From Paucidesulfovibrio sp036541255 (GTDB lineage Bacteria; Desulfobacterota; Desulfovibrionia; Desulfovibrionales; Desulfovibrionaceae): 64,000 bases of DNA. The notes beneath the pieces are model-generated. The model saw only the letters and a program-made list of their open reading frames with translations, ran no database searches and had not been told where the DNA came from. The stretch covers positions 1 through 64,000 of the forward strand of contig JAZHDD010000039.1 of assembly GCA_036541255.1 (NCBI GenBank), written 5' to 3'. This document shows, piece after piece, positions 8,827-16,198 of the stretch (positions are counted from its first letter, which is position 1; each line of letters opens with the position of its first letter). A program made the translations under genes and the position numbers.

Positions 8827-9192
8827 TTACGCGATCTCGTCCGCGCTTTTGCCTTCGAACCGGACGCCGATATTGCCCTCGCCGGTGTTGCCCGTGCCCT
8901 CGCCCGCGTACCAGGCTTCGCGCAGGCTGATGACCTTGCCGTTGCCCAACTCCAGCGTGGCGGTCACGCCGTCCAACTCCACGAACGAGGCCAGATCCAG
9001 CCCGGAATGATCCGTGATCTCGCCTTCGATGAACGGGACCTGGGCTGTTTCCTTGAAGCCCACCGTGCCCCCGGAACTGTCCGTGATGCCGTCGCGCTTG
9101 GGTTTGCCGAGGTTGTAGGTGAAATCCCCTTTGGCCTGTTGCAACTCGCCGTTGACCTTGAAAAAGATGATGCCGCCGACACGGTTCGCCAT
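8827..9192 (-). CDS. Tail tube protein (Mu gpM-like)
   Basis: 121 residues matching the Mu gpM tail tube family: MANRVGGIIFFKVNGELQQAKGDFTYN at the start, then TAQVPFIEGEITDHSGLD, then LELGNGKVISLREAWYAG. It polymerises into the inner tube inside the sheath. ATG 9192 follows AAAGGAG. It lies 45 bp after the sheath gene and 12 bp before the tail chaperone, the standard sheath-tube-chaperone-tape order of contractile tails. Confidence 0.92.
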   Translation of the reverse strand: MANRVGGIIFFKVNGELQQAKGDFTYNLGKPKRDGITDSSGGTVGFKETAQVPFIEGEITDHSGLDLASFVELDGVTATLELGNGKVISLREAWYAGEGTGNTGEGNIGVRFEGKSADEIA

Positions 9193-9237
9193 GGTTCGCT
9201 CCTTTGAGTCCGGGGGCCTCCCGGCCCCCGTTGTCTG

Positions 9238-10704
9238 TTACAGCAGATGCTGGATCTGGATGGCGGCCACACGGAACTGGTTGACCAGGTCCGGGCGCAG
9301 CCGGATGTCCATCCGGTTCGGGTCCGACGTGTTTCTTTCGCAAATCAGGGAACGCTTGAAATCGTCCACGCCCTCAACCAGCCCGGACTCTTCCCAAAGG
9401 CGGGCGCGGCTCACGATCTCGCTCTTCACGCCTTTGGGCGTGGCTACGGCCTGGCCCACACCGTAGCGCGTGCCGTCGGAGGCCAGCTTGTGGCGTGGGT
9501 AACGCACGCGCATCATCACGCGCAGGTCGTGACGCAGATAGCCCAACGTCAGCTTGGTATTGACGTCGAGATAGGCCGTGTCCTCGGCCCCGGCAGCGCT
9601 GGTCTTGTACGTGGTGATCAGACGCTCGATGCGCACGCTGCCGTCCGCGTCCACGGTATGGGTCGAGATGCCGTCGTAAAGCAGCAGGTTGCGCTCGGCG
9701 CGGGTGAAACGGTCCTCGTCCGCGGGCGCGAGCACCCCGGCCACGGGCAAAGTCTGGAAAGGACGGGCCTGGTCGATATTTCCGTAAAACGCCATGACCG
9801 CGCAGATCGCGGCCGCCCATTCCCAGGCCGTGGACGGCGAACCGTGGCAGCCCATGATGGTCAGATGCGGGCTGTTGCGGCTGTCGCCGAGCGTGCCCAG
9901 GGTCGAATGGTCGCCGGAATCGGCGGTGATGCAATGGCCCTCGATCTGCCGGAGCGGTCCCCAGCGGCTGTCCAGCTCGTCCTCCACGGCCATGAGACTG
10001 GTGGAATCGCGGTACGGCATGGCGATGAAATGATACCAATCGTCGCCCAAGGCCGCGATGAGCGGGGCCAAGTCCGGATTGGCGGCACCGCCGCTCATGG
10101 CCGCGACCACGGCGGTGAGGCCCGCCGGGGTGGACTCGTCGCTGGCGTAGTTCACGCGCAGGTCGATATCGTTGCCGCAGAGCCCCTTGTTTTTCGCGGT
10201 CAGGGTCAGCACGCCGGATTCTGCGGCGGCGGTCACGGGCATGTTCACGGCGGCGGTCACGGCAGCGGCCAATGCCGTGGCCACGGCGGCGGCGGTGTCG
10301 CCCACGGCCGCATTGACGCGCACGCGCTGGCCGCCCACGTAAAACGCCAGCACCCCAGCCGCGGTGGCCGTGCCGGTCAGCGTCAACGTGCCGGTGGCGG
10401 CCACGGCGGATGCATCGTCATCCAGGGCCACGGCAAACACCTCGGTGGTGCTGTTGTTTTCCAAAAACGCGGCGGCCATGAGCGCCAGATGCGAGCCCGC
10501 GCCGAACCATGTCTTGGGGTCGGCGGCATTGGTCACGCGCTTGAACGTCAGCGCGCCGACGCTGCCCGAGGCCGTGCGCTGGCCCACGAGCAGCACCCGG
10601 TAGTTCATGACCGAGAGTCCCTGCATGGCCTGGGACGGGTCGAATTCCACGTACACGCCGGGCGTCCGGAGATTCAGCGGGATATCCAAAAACGAGATAG
10701 CCAT
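9238..10704 (-). CDS. Contractile tail sheath protein (Mu gpL-like)
   Basis: 488 residues of the Mu gpL sheath family. The start FLDIPLNLRTPGVYVEFDPSQAM is diagnostic, as are LLVGQRTASGSV and the C-terminal LITTYKTSAAGAEDTAYLDVNTKLTLGYLR region and FRVAAIQIQHL end. The sheath contracts to drive the tube through the envelope, so the phage is a myovirus. ATG 10704 has AAGGAGGG upstream. Residues about 110-210 form an Ala/Gly/Val-rich insertion domain predicted to lie on the sheath surface. Confidence 0.95.
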   Translation of the reverse strand: MAISFLDIPLNLRTPGVYVEFDPSQAMQGLSVMNYRVLLVGQRTASGSVGALTFKRVTNAADPKTWFGAGSHLALMAAAFLENNSTTEVFAVALDDDASAVAATGTLTLTGTATAAGVLAFYVGGQRVRVNAAVGDTAAAVATALAAAVTAAVNMPVTAAAESGVLTLTAKNKGLCGNDIDLRVNYASDESTPAGLTAVVAAMSGGAANPDLAPLIAALGDDWYHFIAMPYRDSTSLMAVEDELDSRWGPLRQIEGHCITADSGDHSTLGTLGDSRNSPHLTIMGCHGSPSTAWEWAAAICAVMAFYGNIDQARPFQTLPVAGVLAPADEDRFTRAERNLLLYDGISTHTVDADGSVRIERLITTYKTSAAGAEDTAYLDVNTKLTLGYLRHDLRVMMRVRYPRHKLASDGTRYGVGQAVATPKGVKSEIVSRARLWEESGLVEGVDDFKRSLICERNTSDPNRMDIRLRPDLVNQFRVAAIQIQHLL

Positions 10705-10707
10705 GGG

Positions 10708-10875
10708 CTAGCCCTCCTTCCGTTTGCCGGGGCGGGACAAGGCGACCTCGCCAGCGCGGATACGGCGCAGCCAATGGCTGCTTTGTTCCACGGACGCGCC
10801 CTCGGGCGGCAACGGCTGTTTGGTGTCCGGGTCCAGCACGCGGCGGCCGTCCACGGGTTTCACGAAAATCTTCAT
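10708..10875 (-). CDS. DUF2635 (Mu gp38-like) small protein
   Basis: 55 residues, found by reading the gap between gp37 and the sheath gene. ATG 10875 overlaps the gp37 stop by four bases and GAGGAAGC lies upstream. The stop is TAG at 10710-10708. The sequence MKIFVKPVDGRRVLDPDT, then LPPEG and a basic RRIRAGEVALSR segment match the short DUF2635 proteins encoded just before the sheath in Mu-type tail operons. Its role in the virion or in assembly is unknown. Confidence 0.85.
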   Translation of the reverse strand: MKIFVKPVDGRRVLDPDTKQPLPPEGASVEQSSHWLRRIRAGEVALSRPGKRKEG

Positions 10876-11417
10876 GCTTCCTCCTCATCTGGTTGCGGCA
10901 GGGTAATGGTATCCACGGCCTCGGGCACGCCGTCCGGCTCCGGAGCCAGGTCCCAGCCTGCAACGGCGGTGCGGAAATCATCGAGCGACGGCGTGGGCTG
11001 ATCCGTGCTGTACGTGGCCTCGAAAACCAGCAGGGCGGCCCCTTTGCCGGGGTCGCTGCTCTGCGCGGGCAACAGGTTTATTTCTGCGCGGCGGTAGGTG
11101 AAATCCTCGCACGCTCCGCCCAAGGTCGGATCCGGCAGCAGCACGGCTTCAATTTCGACGCACAGTTGATCCAGCGCGGCGTCCAGTCCGGCGTCCTCCC
11201 AGGTGATCACGTCCACGGCCAGCTGCAGGATGCGCTCGTAGGTGCGCGGCGAGGTGCGCTGGTGGTCCGCCTCCTCGGACAGGGCATAGACCCCGATGGC
11301 CGGAAGCTGCCGGGAGGCCAGGGGACGCGTGCGCGAGGCGAACACCCGCGAGCCCGCACCGGTTTTGCCGAGCAGCGCGGCGACCACGGCCTGGCGGATC
11401 CTGCTACGCGGATGCAT
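10872..11417 (-). CDS. Mu gp37-like (DUF1834/gpU-type) tail protein
   Basis: 181 residues. It resembles proteins encoded between head completion genes and sheath in Mu-like phages, which are thought to terminate the tail (gp37). Recognisable parts are IGVYALSEEADHQRTSPRTYERILQLAVDV and CEDFTYRRAEINL. ATG 11417 is preceded by GAGGTGCGG and overlaps the upstream gene. An ATG four codons earlier lacks spacing for a ribosome binding site. The assignment rests on gene order and partial pattern, so the exact family is moderately certain. Confidence 0.7.
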   Translation of the reverse strand: MHPRSRIRQAVVAALLGKTGAGSRVFASRTRPLASRQLPAIGVYALSEEADHQRTSPRTYERILQLAVDVITWEDAGLDAALDQLCVEIEAVLLPDPTLGGACEDFTYRRAEINLLPAQSSDPGKGAALLVFEATYSTDQPTPSLDDFRTAVAGWDLAPEPDGVPEAVDTITLPQPDEEEA

Positions 11418-11733
11418 GCCGCACCTCACGCAGCCGCAACAGCCACATGCCCGGGCCGTCGGGCTGGTACTCGATCAACTCGTATTCTCCGGATTCGAGC
11501 AACACGCGGTCACCCGTTTCCGGTTCCAGCGGCAAATCGGCGACGCGCACCCGCAGCGCGGGCTGCACGCCCATGACATAGGTTTCGGTGTCGGGATCCA
11601 GAGCCAGATATTCACGGTCGAACACCCCGGACAAAAACAGTGTTTCCGCCCACTGCGGACGGTACTCCACATCCTCGCCGAAATCGTCGAACACCATGTC
11701 CAGGTCATCCACCAGAAAATCGCGCACGCTCAT
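11404..11733 (-). CDS. Head-tail joining protein (lambda gpFII-like)
   Basis: 109 acidic residues: MSVRDFLVDDLDMVFDDFGE at the start and LEPETGDRVLLESGEYELIEYQPDGPGMWLLRL at the end fit the small beta-barrel head-tail joining proteins of the lambda FII type. ATG 11733 overlaps the upstream gpZ-like stop by four bases. It lies after the gpZ-like gene and before the tail genes, consistent with head completion. The sequence family is short and divergent, so the name leans on position. Confidence 0.68.
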   Translation of the reverse strand: MSVRDFLVDDLDMVFDDFGEDVEYRPQWAETLFLSGVFDREYLALDPDTETYVMGVQPALRVRVADLPLEPETGDRVLLESGEYELIEYQPDGPGMWLLRLREVRHASA

Positions 11734-12323
11734 GACAGTCCCGCCTTTTTGAGTTCCCGGCCCGCCTCGTGATCCAGATGCTTCCAAAGCCGATCCGTGG
11801 CCATGTCCGTGACGCGCTCATGGACGTCGTCGCGGTAGAGGTACGGCACGAATGAGGGGCCGTGCAGCTCGCGGATAGGCAGGGCTCGCACGCCGGACGC
11901 GCGTTCGTAAACTCCGACGTGGCCGGAACGCATCCGGGCGACGAACACGCGGCGCAACGGCTTGCGGCCGCCCGAGGACAGAACTTTGACCGAAACGCCC
12001 GGAGCGCCCTTGCGCGGACGTTTGACCTTGGGCGTGCGGGGCAAGGCTCCGAAACGGACGAGCGGCACGGATCGGGCGGCGCGGATCCGGAGCACTCCCT
12101 CGGCGTTGTGCTTCCAGGCCTTGCGGATGCTCATGGTGCCGCGCACGTCTTTTGCCGGCACGTTGTAGCGGCCGCGCACTTCACGGACCACGTCCGTGCG
12201 CAGGCCTTGCAGCGTTTTGTTCACGGCTCGTGCGGCTGCGGCGGGCAGCGCGTCGGCCACGGCCGCCAACCGGGAATGACGCCACAACAGATCGTCGGCG
12301 CAGGAGGTGATGACCAGCTTCAT
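11730..12323 (-). CDS. Minor tail protein Z-like (lambda gpZ family)
   Basis: 197 basic residues. AAARAVNKTLQGLRTDVVREVRGRYNVPAKDVRGTM is the recognisable core of the prophage minor tail protein Z family, and the central stretch is rich in Arg and Lys. gpZ acts at the head-tail interface to position the DNA end in the tail. ATG 12323 follows GGGGAGGCGCGGCC and overlaps the Rz1-like stop by four bases. The upstream extension to 12548 in the same frame is an out-of-frame reading of the spanin genes and is not coding. Confidence 0.78.
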   Translation of the reverse strand: MKLVITSCADDLLWRHSRLAAVADALPAAAARAVNKTLQGLRTDVVREVRGRYNVPAKDVRGTMSIRKAWKHNAEGVLRIRAARSVPLVRFGALPRTPKVKRPRKGAPGVSVKVLSSGGRKPLRRVFVARMRSGHVGVYERASGVRALPIRELHGPSFVPYLYRDDVHERVTDMATDRLWKHLDHEAGRELKKAGLS

Positions 12324-12607
12324 GGCCGCGCCTCCCCGCTCTGGTTTTCGTAGCAGCGCAGAGCGCCGCGCAGAGCGTCGATCTCCAGGCGCAGCCGCTT
12401 GAAATTCTCCACGATGGCCTCCACGTTGGCGGCGCTGCCGATGTGTTGCCCGCGCACCATGGGCACCATGGGCAACGGTGCGGGCGACGGGCAAATCTCC
12501 AGGCGCTGCGTGACCATGAGCGGGGCAGAAGCAGGCCTGGACGCGCACGCGCTAACGCAGCAGCAGATCGTCAATGCGGCCAACGGCCCAATCAGACGTT
12601 TCATCAT
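12320..12607 (-). CDS. Rz1-like outer-membrane spanin lipoprotein
   Basis: 95 residues starting inside the upstream Rz-like gene in another frame, the classic overlapping Rz/Rz1 arrangement. A short basic N-terminus and hydrophobic core end in a VSAC lipobox with the predicted lipidated Cys at residue 21. A Pro-rich stretch (CPSPAPLPMVPMV) follows, then a charged C-terminal helix. Predicted to be the outer-membrane subunit that pairs with the inner-membrane spanin to fuse the membranes in the last step of lysis. Start ATG 12607 is behind GAGGTGG; ATG 12604 is equally possible. Confidence 0.78.
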   Translation of the reverse strand: MMKRLIGPLAALTICCCVSACASRPASAPLMVTQRLEICPSPAPLPMVPMVRGQHIGSAANVEAIVENFKRLRLEIDALRGALRCYENQSGEARP

Positions 12608-12956
12608 CCACCACCTCGCCCGGCAGTGCGGGCTTGTTGATCGCGGCTGCAAGGCGTTGCCGATCGGACAAGGACTCGGCAGCGTAGACGGCAAACGCCG
12701 CCTGGGCCTCTTCCAGCTGGGCGCGCAGACCGGCGGCAACCCCGCGCAGGGCGTCCTGATCCGCACGGGCCAGATTGCGCTCGGTCTCCACGACGGATAG
12801 CCGCGCCTCCAGGCGGACGGCATCGGCATCGGCACGCTGCCAGCGCACGTAAAAATACCCGGCGGCCAGGAGCAGGGACGCCCCCACGGCAACGGCCAGC
12901 CACTTTCCGGGCAGCAGGGAAAACGCCTTTCCGGCCAGAGTCGTAACGAGGCTCAT
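12552..12956 (-). CDS. Rz-like inner-membrane spanin
   Basis: 134 residues: an N-terminal membrane segment (about 15-34, WLAVAVGASLLLAAGYFYV), then a long heptad-rich helix (about 38-100, RADADAVRLEARLSVVETER onwards) typical of an i-spanin periplasmic coiled coil. ATG 12956 overlaps the DUF5675 stop by four bases. With the overlapped Rz1-like lipoprotein it forms a predicted two-component spanin. Confidence 0.8.
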   Translation of the reverse strand: MSLVTTLAGKAFSLLPGKWLAVAVGASLLLAAGYFYVRWQRADADAVRLEARLSVVETERNLARADQDALRGVAAGLRAQLEEAQAAFAVYAAESLSDRQRLAAAINKPALPGEVVDDETSDWAVGRIDDLLLR

Positions 12957-13375
12957 GAGCGCCGCTCCACCACGTTGATCCAACAACGCCCGTCGCGCCC
13001 GATGCGCTCCAGAAGCATGGCCACGAGCAGGTTCTCGGCGTTGCGGCCGCGCAGCAGGCCGGGCATGCCGCGAAACAGGCCGCGCACTTCGCCCACCAGG
13101 ATGCAGCCGCTGGAATCTCCTGGGCCGTTGCCCGCGTGGATGCGGATGGCTGTCCTGTCCGGCACGGCGAGCAGTTCGGGCAGCAGTCGGCCGAACCTCT
13201 GCGAACGCGAGAGCCGCAACTGGTACGATCCTGTCGGGATACAGCTTGCGCCAACGGCGTTGCGATTGTCGGGCAGCTCCAGGCTCTGGCAGAATTCGCG
13301 GCCGTCCACGAGCAGCCGACCACGGATGCAGGTCGGCATAAACTCGTCGCGGATCACGTCAATCTTGGGCAGCAT
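12953..13375 (-). CDS. DUF5675 family protein in the endolysin position
   Basis: 140 residues. The middle has GRLLVDGREFCQSLELPDN, PTGSYQLRLSRSQRFG and an IRIHAGNGPGDSSGCILVGE segment, which together match DUF5675. The His and Ser-x-Gly-Cys spacing loosely recalls the L,D-transpeptidase (YkuD) active-site segment, but I have not shown homology. It sits between holin and spanins, where a cell-wall hydrolase is expected, and no conventional lysozyme, amidase or transglycosylase gene is visible. ATG 13375 follows GGAGGTGCACG and overlaps the holin end by 17 bp. A peptidoglycan-acting role is inference. Confidence 0.75.
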   Translation of the reverse strand: MLPKIDVIRDEFMPTCIRGRLLVDGREFCQSLELPDNRNAVGASCIPTGSYQLRLSRSQRFGRLLPELLAVPDRTAIRIHAGNGPGDSSGCILVGEVRGLFRGMPGLLRGRNAENLLVAMLLERIGRDGRCWINVVERRS

Positions 13376-13859
13376 CGTGCACCTCCGAACAGTTCTCAGG
13401 CCGAAAAATCGACCTCCGGTAGTTGCGCACCCGGACCAGCAGCCCGGCGGGCAAAATGCCCGGATGCAGGCTCGAAATGTGTGCGCAGGCCGACAAAAAT
13501 TCGCCCAACGCGAGATAAAGGATGAACAGCGCACGGATCGGGTGTTCCAGAAACGGCAGGTCGCCCACGGCCAGATCCAGCAGATTGGCCACGGCGATGA
13601 CCAGGCCGTAGAGCAAAATTTTGTACAGTCCGCCGCGAAAGCGGGTCGCGGAAAGCTGGGAATCGCGCCAGGCAAGACCGAAGCCCAGGGCGAAGTCCAG
13701 AACGTAGAGCGCCACCAGCGCGGTCATGGCCTCGCCCCAGCCGCCCACAAGCCAGGACAGGGCCGAACAGATCGCGGCCCAAAGCGCGCGGAAACTGAAC
13801 TCGCAAAACAGATCGCGCATCCGGCAGGCGGTCTCGGCGGTGACGCTGGTCAGGTCCAT
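13359..13859 (-). CDS. Phage holin (holin 4/Cph1-type)
   Basis: 166 residues with several hydrophobic segments: about 27-60 (ALWAAICSALSWLVGG and AMTALVALYVLDFALGFGLAW) and 80-130 (LLYGLVIAVANLLDLAVG, ALFILYLALGEFLSACAHI). The motif DFALGFGLAWRDSQLSATRFRGGLYK is typical of the holin_4_1/toxin-secretion holin group. It would open the inner membrane at the time of lysis. ATG 13859 is preceded by AGGAGAGCGAG. Confidence 0.85.
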   Translation of the reverse strand: MDLTSVTAETACRMRDLFCEFSFRALWAAICSALSWLVGGWGEAMTALVALYVLDFALGFGLAWRDSQLSATRFRGGLYKILLYGLVIAVANLLDLAVGDLPFLEHPIRALFILYLALGEFLSACAHISSLHPGILPAGLLVRVRNYRRSIFRPENCSEVHDAAQD

Positions 13860-13879
13860 CTCGCTCTCCTGTTTGCCCC

Positions 13880-13913
13880 CGGCGGCCCGGCGCTTCCCCG
13901 GACCGGACCGCCG
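13880..13913 (-). other. GC-rich intercistronic hairpin after the capsid gene
   Basis: Two 11-bp arms (13880-13890 and 13903-13913) pair perfectly in the transcript apart from one G-U, around a 12-nt loop. It lies in the 84-bp gap between the major capsid and holin genes. No T-tract follows on the minus strand, so it is not a simple terminator. It could stabilise the abundant capsid mRNA or damp transcription into the lysis genes, but that is inference. Confidence 0.45.
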
Positions 13914-13943
13914 AGAGCGGGGGGCGGTGTTCTCGCGGATTGG

Positions 13944-14942
13944 TTACGACGTCTTGATGCCGGTAATCACGTGGCCGCAGTTTCTGGAGATGTCGGTCTT
14001 GATGTTGCCGTCCTCGTCGTAGGACTTGAGCAGGCGCACGTCGATGTCGTGCCGCACGCGGATGATCGAGCTGCGAGTCTGCTCTTCGTAGTATTCCTCG
14101 ACGATCAACTCGCTGGTGCTGCCTTCGTTCCAGAGGAAGGTGCGCGCGATACTCGGCTCGGTGATGTCCGAGCCGGCGTCGGCCACGCGGGCAAGCACGG
14201 CCACGGTGTCCGGCCAGATGTCCTGAAGGTCGGGATTCTTTCCGCGCTTCGCGCCGTTCGCGAGCGCTCCGGCCAGGACGATGGGGATGTCCAGGTAGGC
14301 TTCCAGATGCGTCAGACCGATGGTACCGGTGCGCTTGGTGTCCGGGAAGATGTAGGTGACGGCGTCGATGACCTTCTTGACCTTGATCAGATTCAGGTAG
14401 GTCGGCCAGGAGATGACCAGACGATTGTAAACGATGCCCTTCTTGCGACCGATTTCGCGGGCGGCGTCGATGTCCGCCTTGGGGTCGGCGGTGGCGGACA
14501 CGTCCCACTTCACGGAAGCGCCGCTGTTCAGGAAGTTCGAGGCTTTGGTAATCTTTCCGGCCACTTCTACCTCGTAGGCGCGGAGCACCTTGCCCATGCA
14601 CAAGTCCAGGGCGGCGGCGTCCATGTCCACGACGCTGCGATAGATGGCCTTGAAGCGATCGTCCACGGGCTGCTCATGGCCGCGCTCGCGGCAGGAGTAG
14701 TACCCGGCCTCGAAGATCTCGGAGCTGCGGCTGTAGCCGGAGCCGGAGGCGCGGTGGACGTTTTCGACGTTGAACGCTGCCGCAGCCGGAAGCACGGGGA
14801 AATCCGCGCTCTGCGTGGCGACCGGGAAATAGGGAGCAATCACGCTGGCCACGAACCCCTTGGCAGGTGCGCCGGTCATGGTCTCGTGGACCATGACCGC
14901 GAGGTCGGGACGCAGTCTCGCTTTGCCGCTATTGGGAATCAT
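13944..14942 (-). CDS. Major capsid protein (lambda gpE family)
   Basis: 332 residues, close to the 341 of lambda gpE. Recognisable parts include FVASVIAPYFPVATQSADFPVLP, YSCRERGHEQPVDDRF, an ASNFLNSGASVKWDVSATADP segment and the C-terminal IIRVRHDIDVRLLKSYDEDGN. It folds as an HK97-type shell subunit. ATG 14942 follows AAGGAGAGCTAAT. It lies after the decoration gene and before the lysis cassette. Confidence 0.93.
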   Translation of the reverse strand: MIPNSGKARLRPDLAVMVHETMTGAPAKGFVASVIAPYFPVATQSADFPVLPAAAAFNVENVHRASGSGYSRSSEIFEAGYYSCRERGHEQPVDDRFKAIYRSVVDMDAAALDLCMGKVLRAYEVEVAGKITKASNFLNSGASVKWDVSATADPKADIDAAREIGRKKGIVYNRLVISWPTYLNLIKVKKVIDAVTYIFPDTKRTGTIGLTHLEAYLDIPIVLAGALANGAKRGKNPDLQDIWPDTVAVLARVADAGSDITEPSIARTFLWNEGSTSELIVEEYYEEQTRSSIIRVRHDIDVRLLKSYDEDGNIKTDISRNCGHVITGIKTS

Positions 14943-14959
14943 ATTAGCTCTCCTTGCGG

Positions 14960-15703
14960 TTATTCGGTGACGGTGACGGTGACGCCGCTACCGGAAGGCT
15001 GGACCAGGATCACGTCGCCGTCATCGGCGGCGGCTTCGAGAGCCGTGCCGATGCGCACGTAATCCCCTGCGGCAGTGGGCAGGGACTGAATCTTCCCGCT
15101 GGCGGCGGCGTAGACTTCGTCGCCCAGGGGCACGGCTCCGGCGGCGATCATCGGCAGCGGCAGCTGCCCGCCGAAGGTGCGCAGCGGCACGGGCGCATCG
15201 GCAGCCACAGCGGCGAGAGCCGAGCCGACGCCGAGAGCGGAGGCGGTGGCCGCGACGAGCTTGCCAGAACCGTTGACGTCGAGCCGCAGGCCCAGGGTGA
15301 CCTCTTGTCCGGCAAGCAAGGATCCGGGAGCCAGGCCGCCCACCTCGGCGGGCATAATCTCCACGAGATCTCCGTCAGCGGTGGCGGACTCCAGGGCCGT
15401 GCCGATGCGCACGTAGTCGCCGGGCGTTGCCGGAAGCGCCTGGACCTTGCCGCTCGCGGCGGCAAAGACGGGATCGCCCACGGCAAAAGCTCCGGCAGCG
15501 ACCATGATCATGGTTCCGGGCTTGTTCCAGTACGCGACGCCGCAGGCCTCCTCGGCATCGGTGTCGTACTTGGCCACGCCGATGCCGGGCTCGGACGCCC
15601 CGGCGTAGACCAGGTTCCCGTCCGCATCGAGGACGACGCGGCGGCCTTCCAGCAGATCCACGGCGGCGATGTGCGCGCCGATGCCGGTATCTTTCCAGCT
15701 CAT
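14960..15703 (-). CDS. Capsid decoration protein with two DUF2190 units
   Basis: 247 residues, about twice the length of a single DUF2190 capsid cement protein. Two copies of the same module are visible at residues 69-117 and 187-235; each holds AAG-x5-GD-x-V-(F/Y)-AAASGK and then GDYVRIGTALE. It is encoded directly before the major capsid protein, where lambda has gpD. Predicted to stabilise the expanded shell. ATG 15703 is preceded by AAAGGAGC. The tandem fusion probably arose by internal duplication. Confidence 0.85.
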   Translation of the reverse strand: MSWKDTGIGAHIAAVDLLEGRRVVLDADGNLVYAGASEPGIGVAKYDTDAEEACGVAYWNKPGTMIMVAAGAFAVGDPVFAAASGKVQALPATPGDYVRIGTALESATADGDLVEIMPAEVGGLAPGSLLAGQEVTLGLRLDVNGSGKLVAATASALGVGSALAAVAADAPVPLRTFGGQLPLPMIAAGAVPLGDEVYAAASGKIQSLPTAAGDYVRIGTALEAAADDGDVILVQPSGSGVTVTVTE

Positions 15704-15706
15704 GGC

Positions 15707-16198
15707 CTAGCTCCTTTCCTGGCTGGCAAGCCAGGCGCTGTGAATGTCGGGGTGCTTGCGGCCCATAGCCTTCACCGCGTCGCCACCGGAGCAGCCCGTG
15801 GCCTTGCGGTGCTCTTCCACAAGGGCCATGAAGTCGGCGGGCTTGTCGCTCGACGCGGCCTTGCCGTCCTGCCCGACGCTTTCGGAGAGGCTTTCCTGCA
15901 TGGCCTTGAGGGCGCTGCCACGGCCGCTGCGCTCGGCTTCGAGCGCGGCTTTGAAGAACGCCGCAGGCTCGGTTCCTTCCTTGACGGCCTGGAGCGCGGC
16001 AGGGGAGTCGCCTCCGGCTTCGAGAATTTCGGCCACGCGGGCGCGCTCGGCCTGCACGCCTTCGGCGCGAAGGCTCTCGACGAGCGAAGGGCACTCGGCC
16101 TTGAGCTGCTCGGCGGTGAGTGCCGAGATGGTCACGGCTCCGGAGCCACTTTCAAGCTGGGCTCCGAGGCCACCGGGGAGAGTGGTTCCGGCGGGCAT
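15707..16198 (-). CDS. Embedded scaffold protein by internal start (Nu3-like)
   Basis: In-frame internal ATG 16198 within the protease gene, preceded by AGGAGG at a 5-nt spacing, stronger than many true starts in this operon. It would make a 163-residue protein equal to the C-terminal part of the protease ORF: Ala/Glu-rich, helical, with Gln-rich and charged segments, as expected for a scaffold. In lambda, the Nu3 scaffold is made in exactly this way from within gpC. Product existence is inferred from the ribosome binding site and precedent. Confidence 0.65.
   Translation of the reverse strand: MPAGTTLPGGLGAQLESGSGAVTISALTAEQLKAECPSLVESLRAEGVQAERARVAEILEAGGDSPAALQAVKEGTEPAAFFKAALEAERSGRGSALKAMQESLSESVGQDGKAASSDKPADFMALVEEHRKATGCSGGDAVKAMGRKHPDIHSAWLASQERS

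Noticed and set aside
12975..15062. A 695-codon plus-strand frame across spanin, holin and capsid genes
   Set aside because: High GC suppresses stops. The minus strand has well-recognised phage genes with ribosome binding sites and tight overlaps over the whole length. The same applies to plus-strand frames at 5582-7231, 9247-11001 and 14954-16765.
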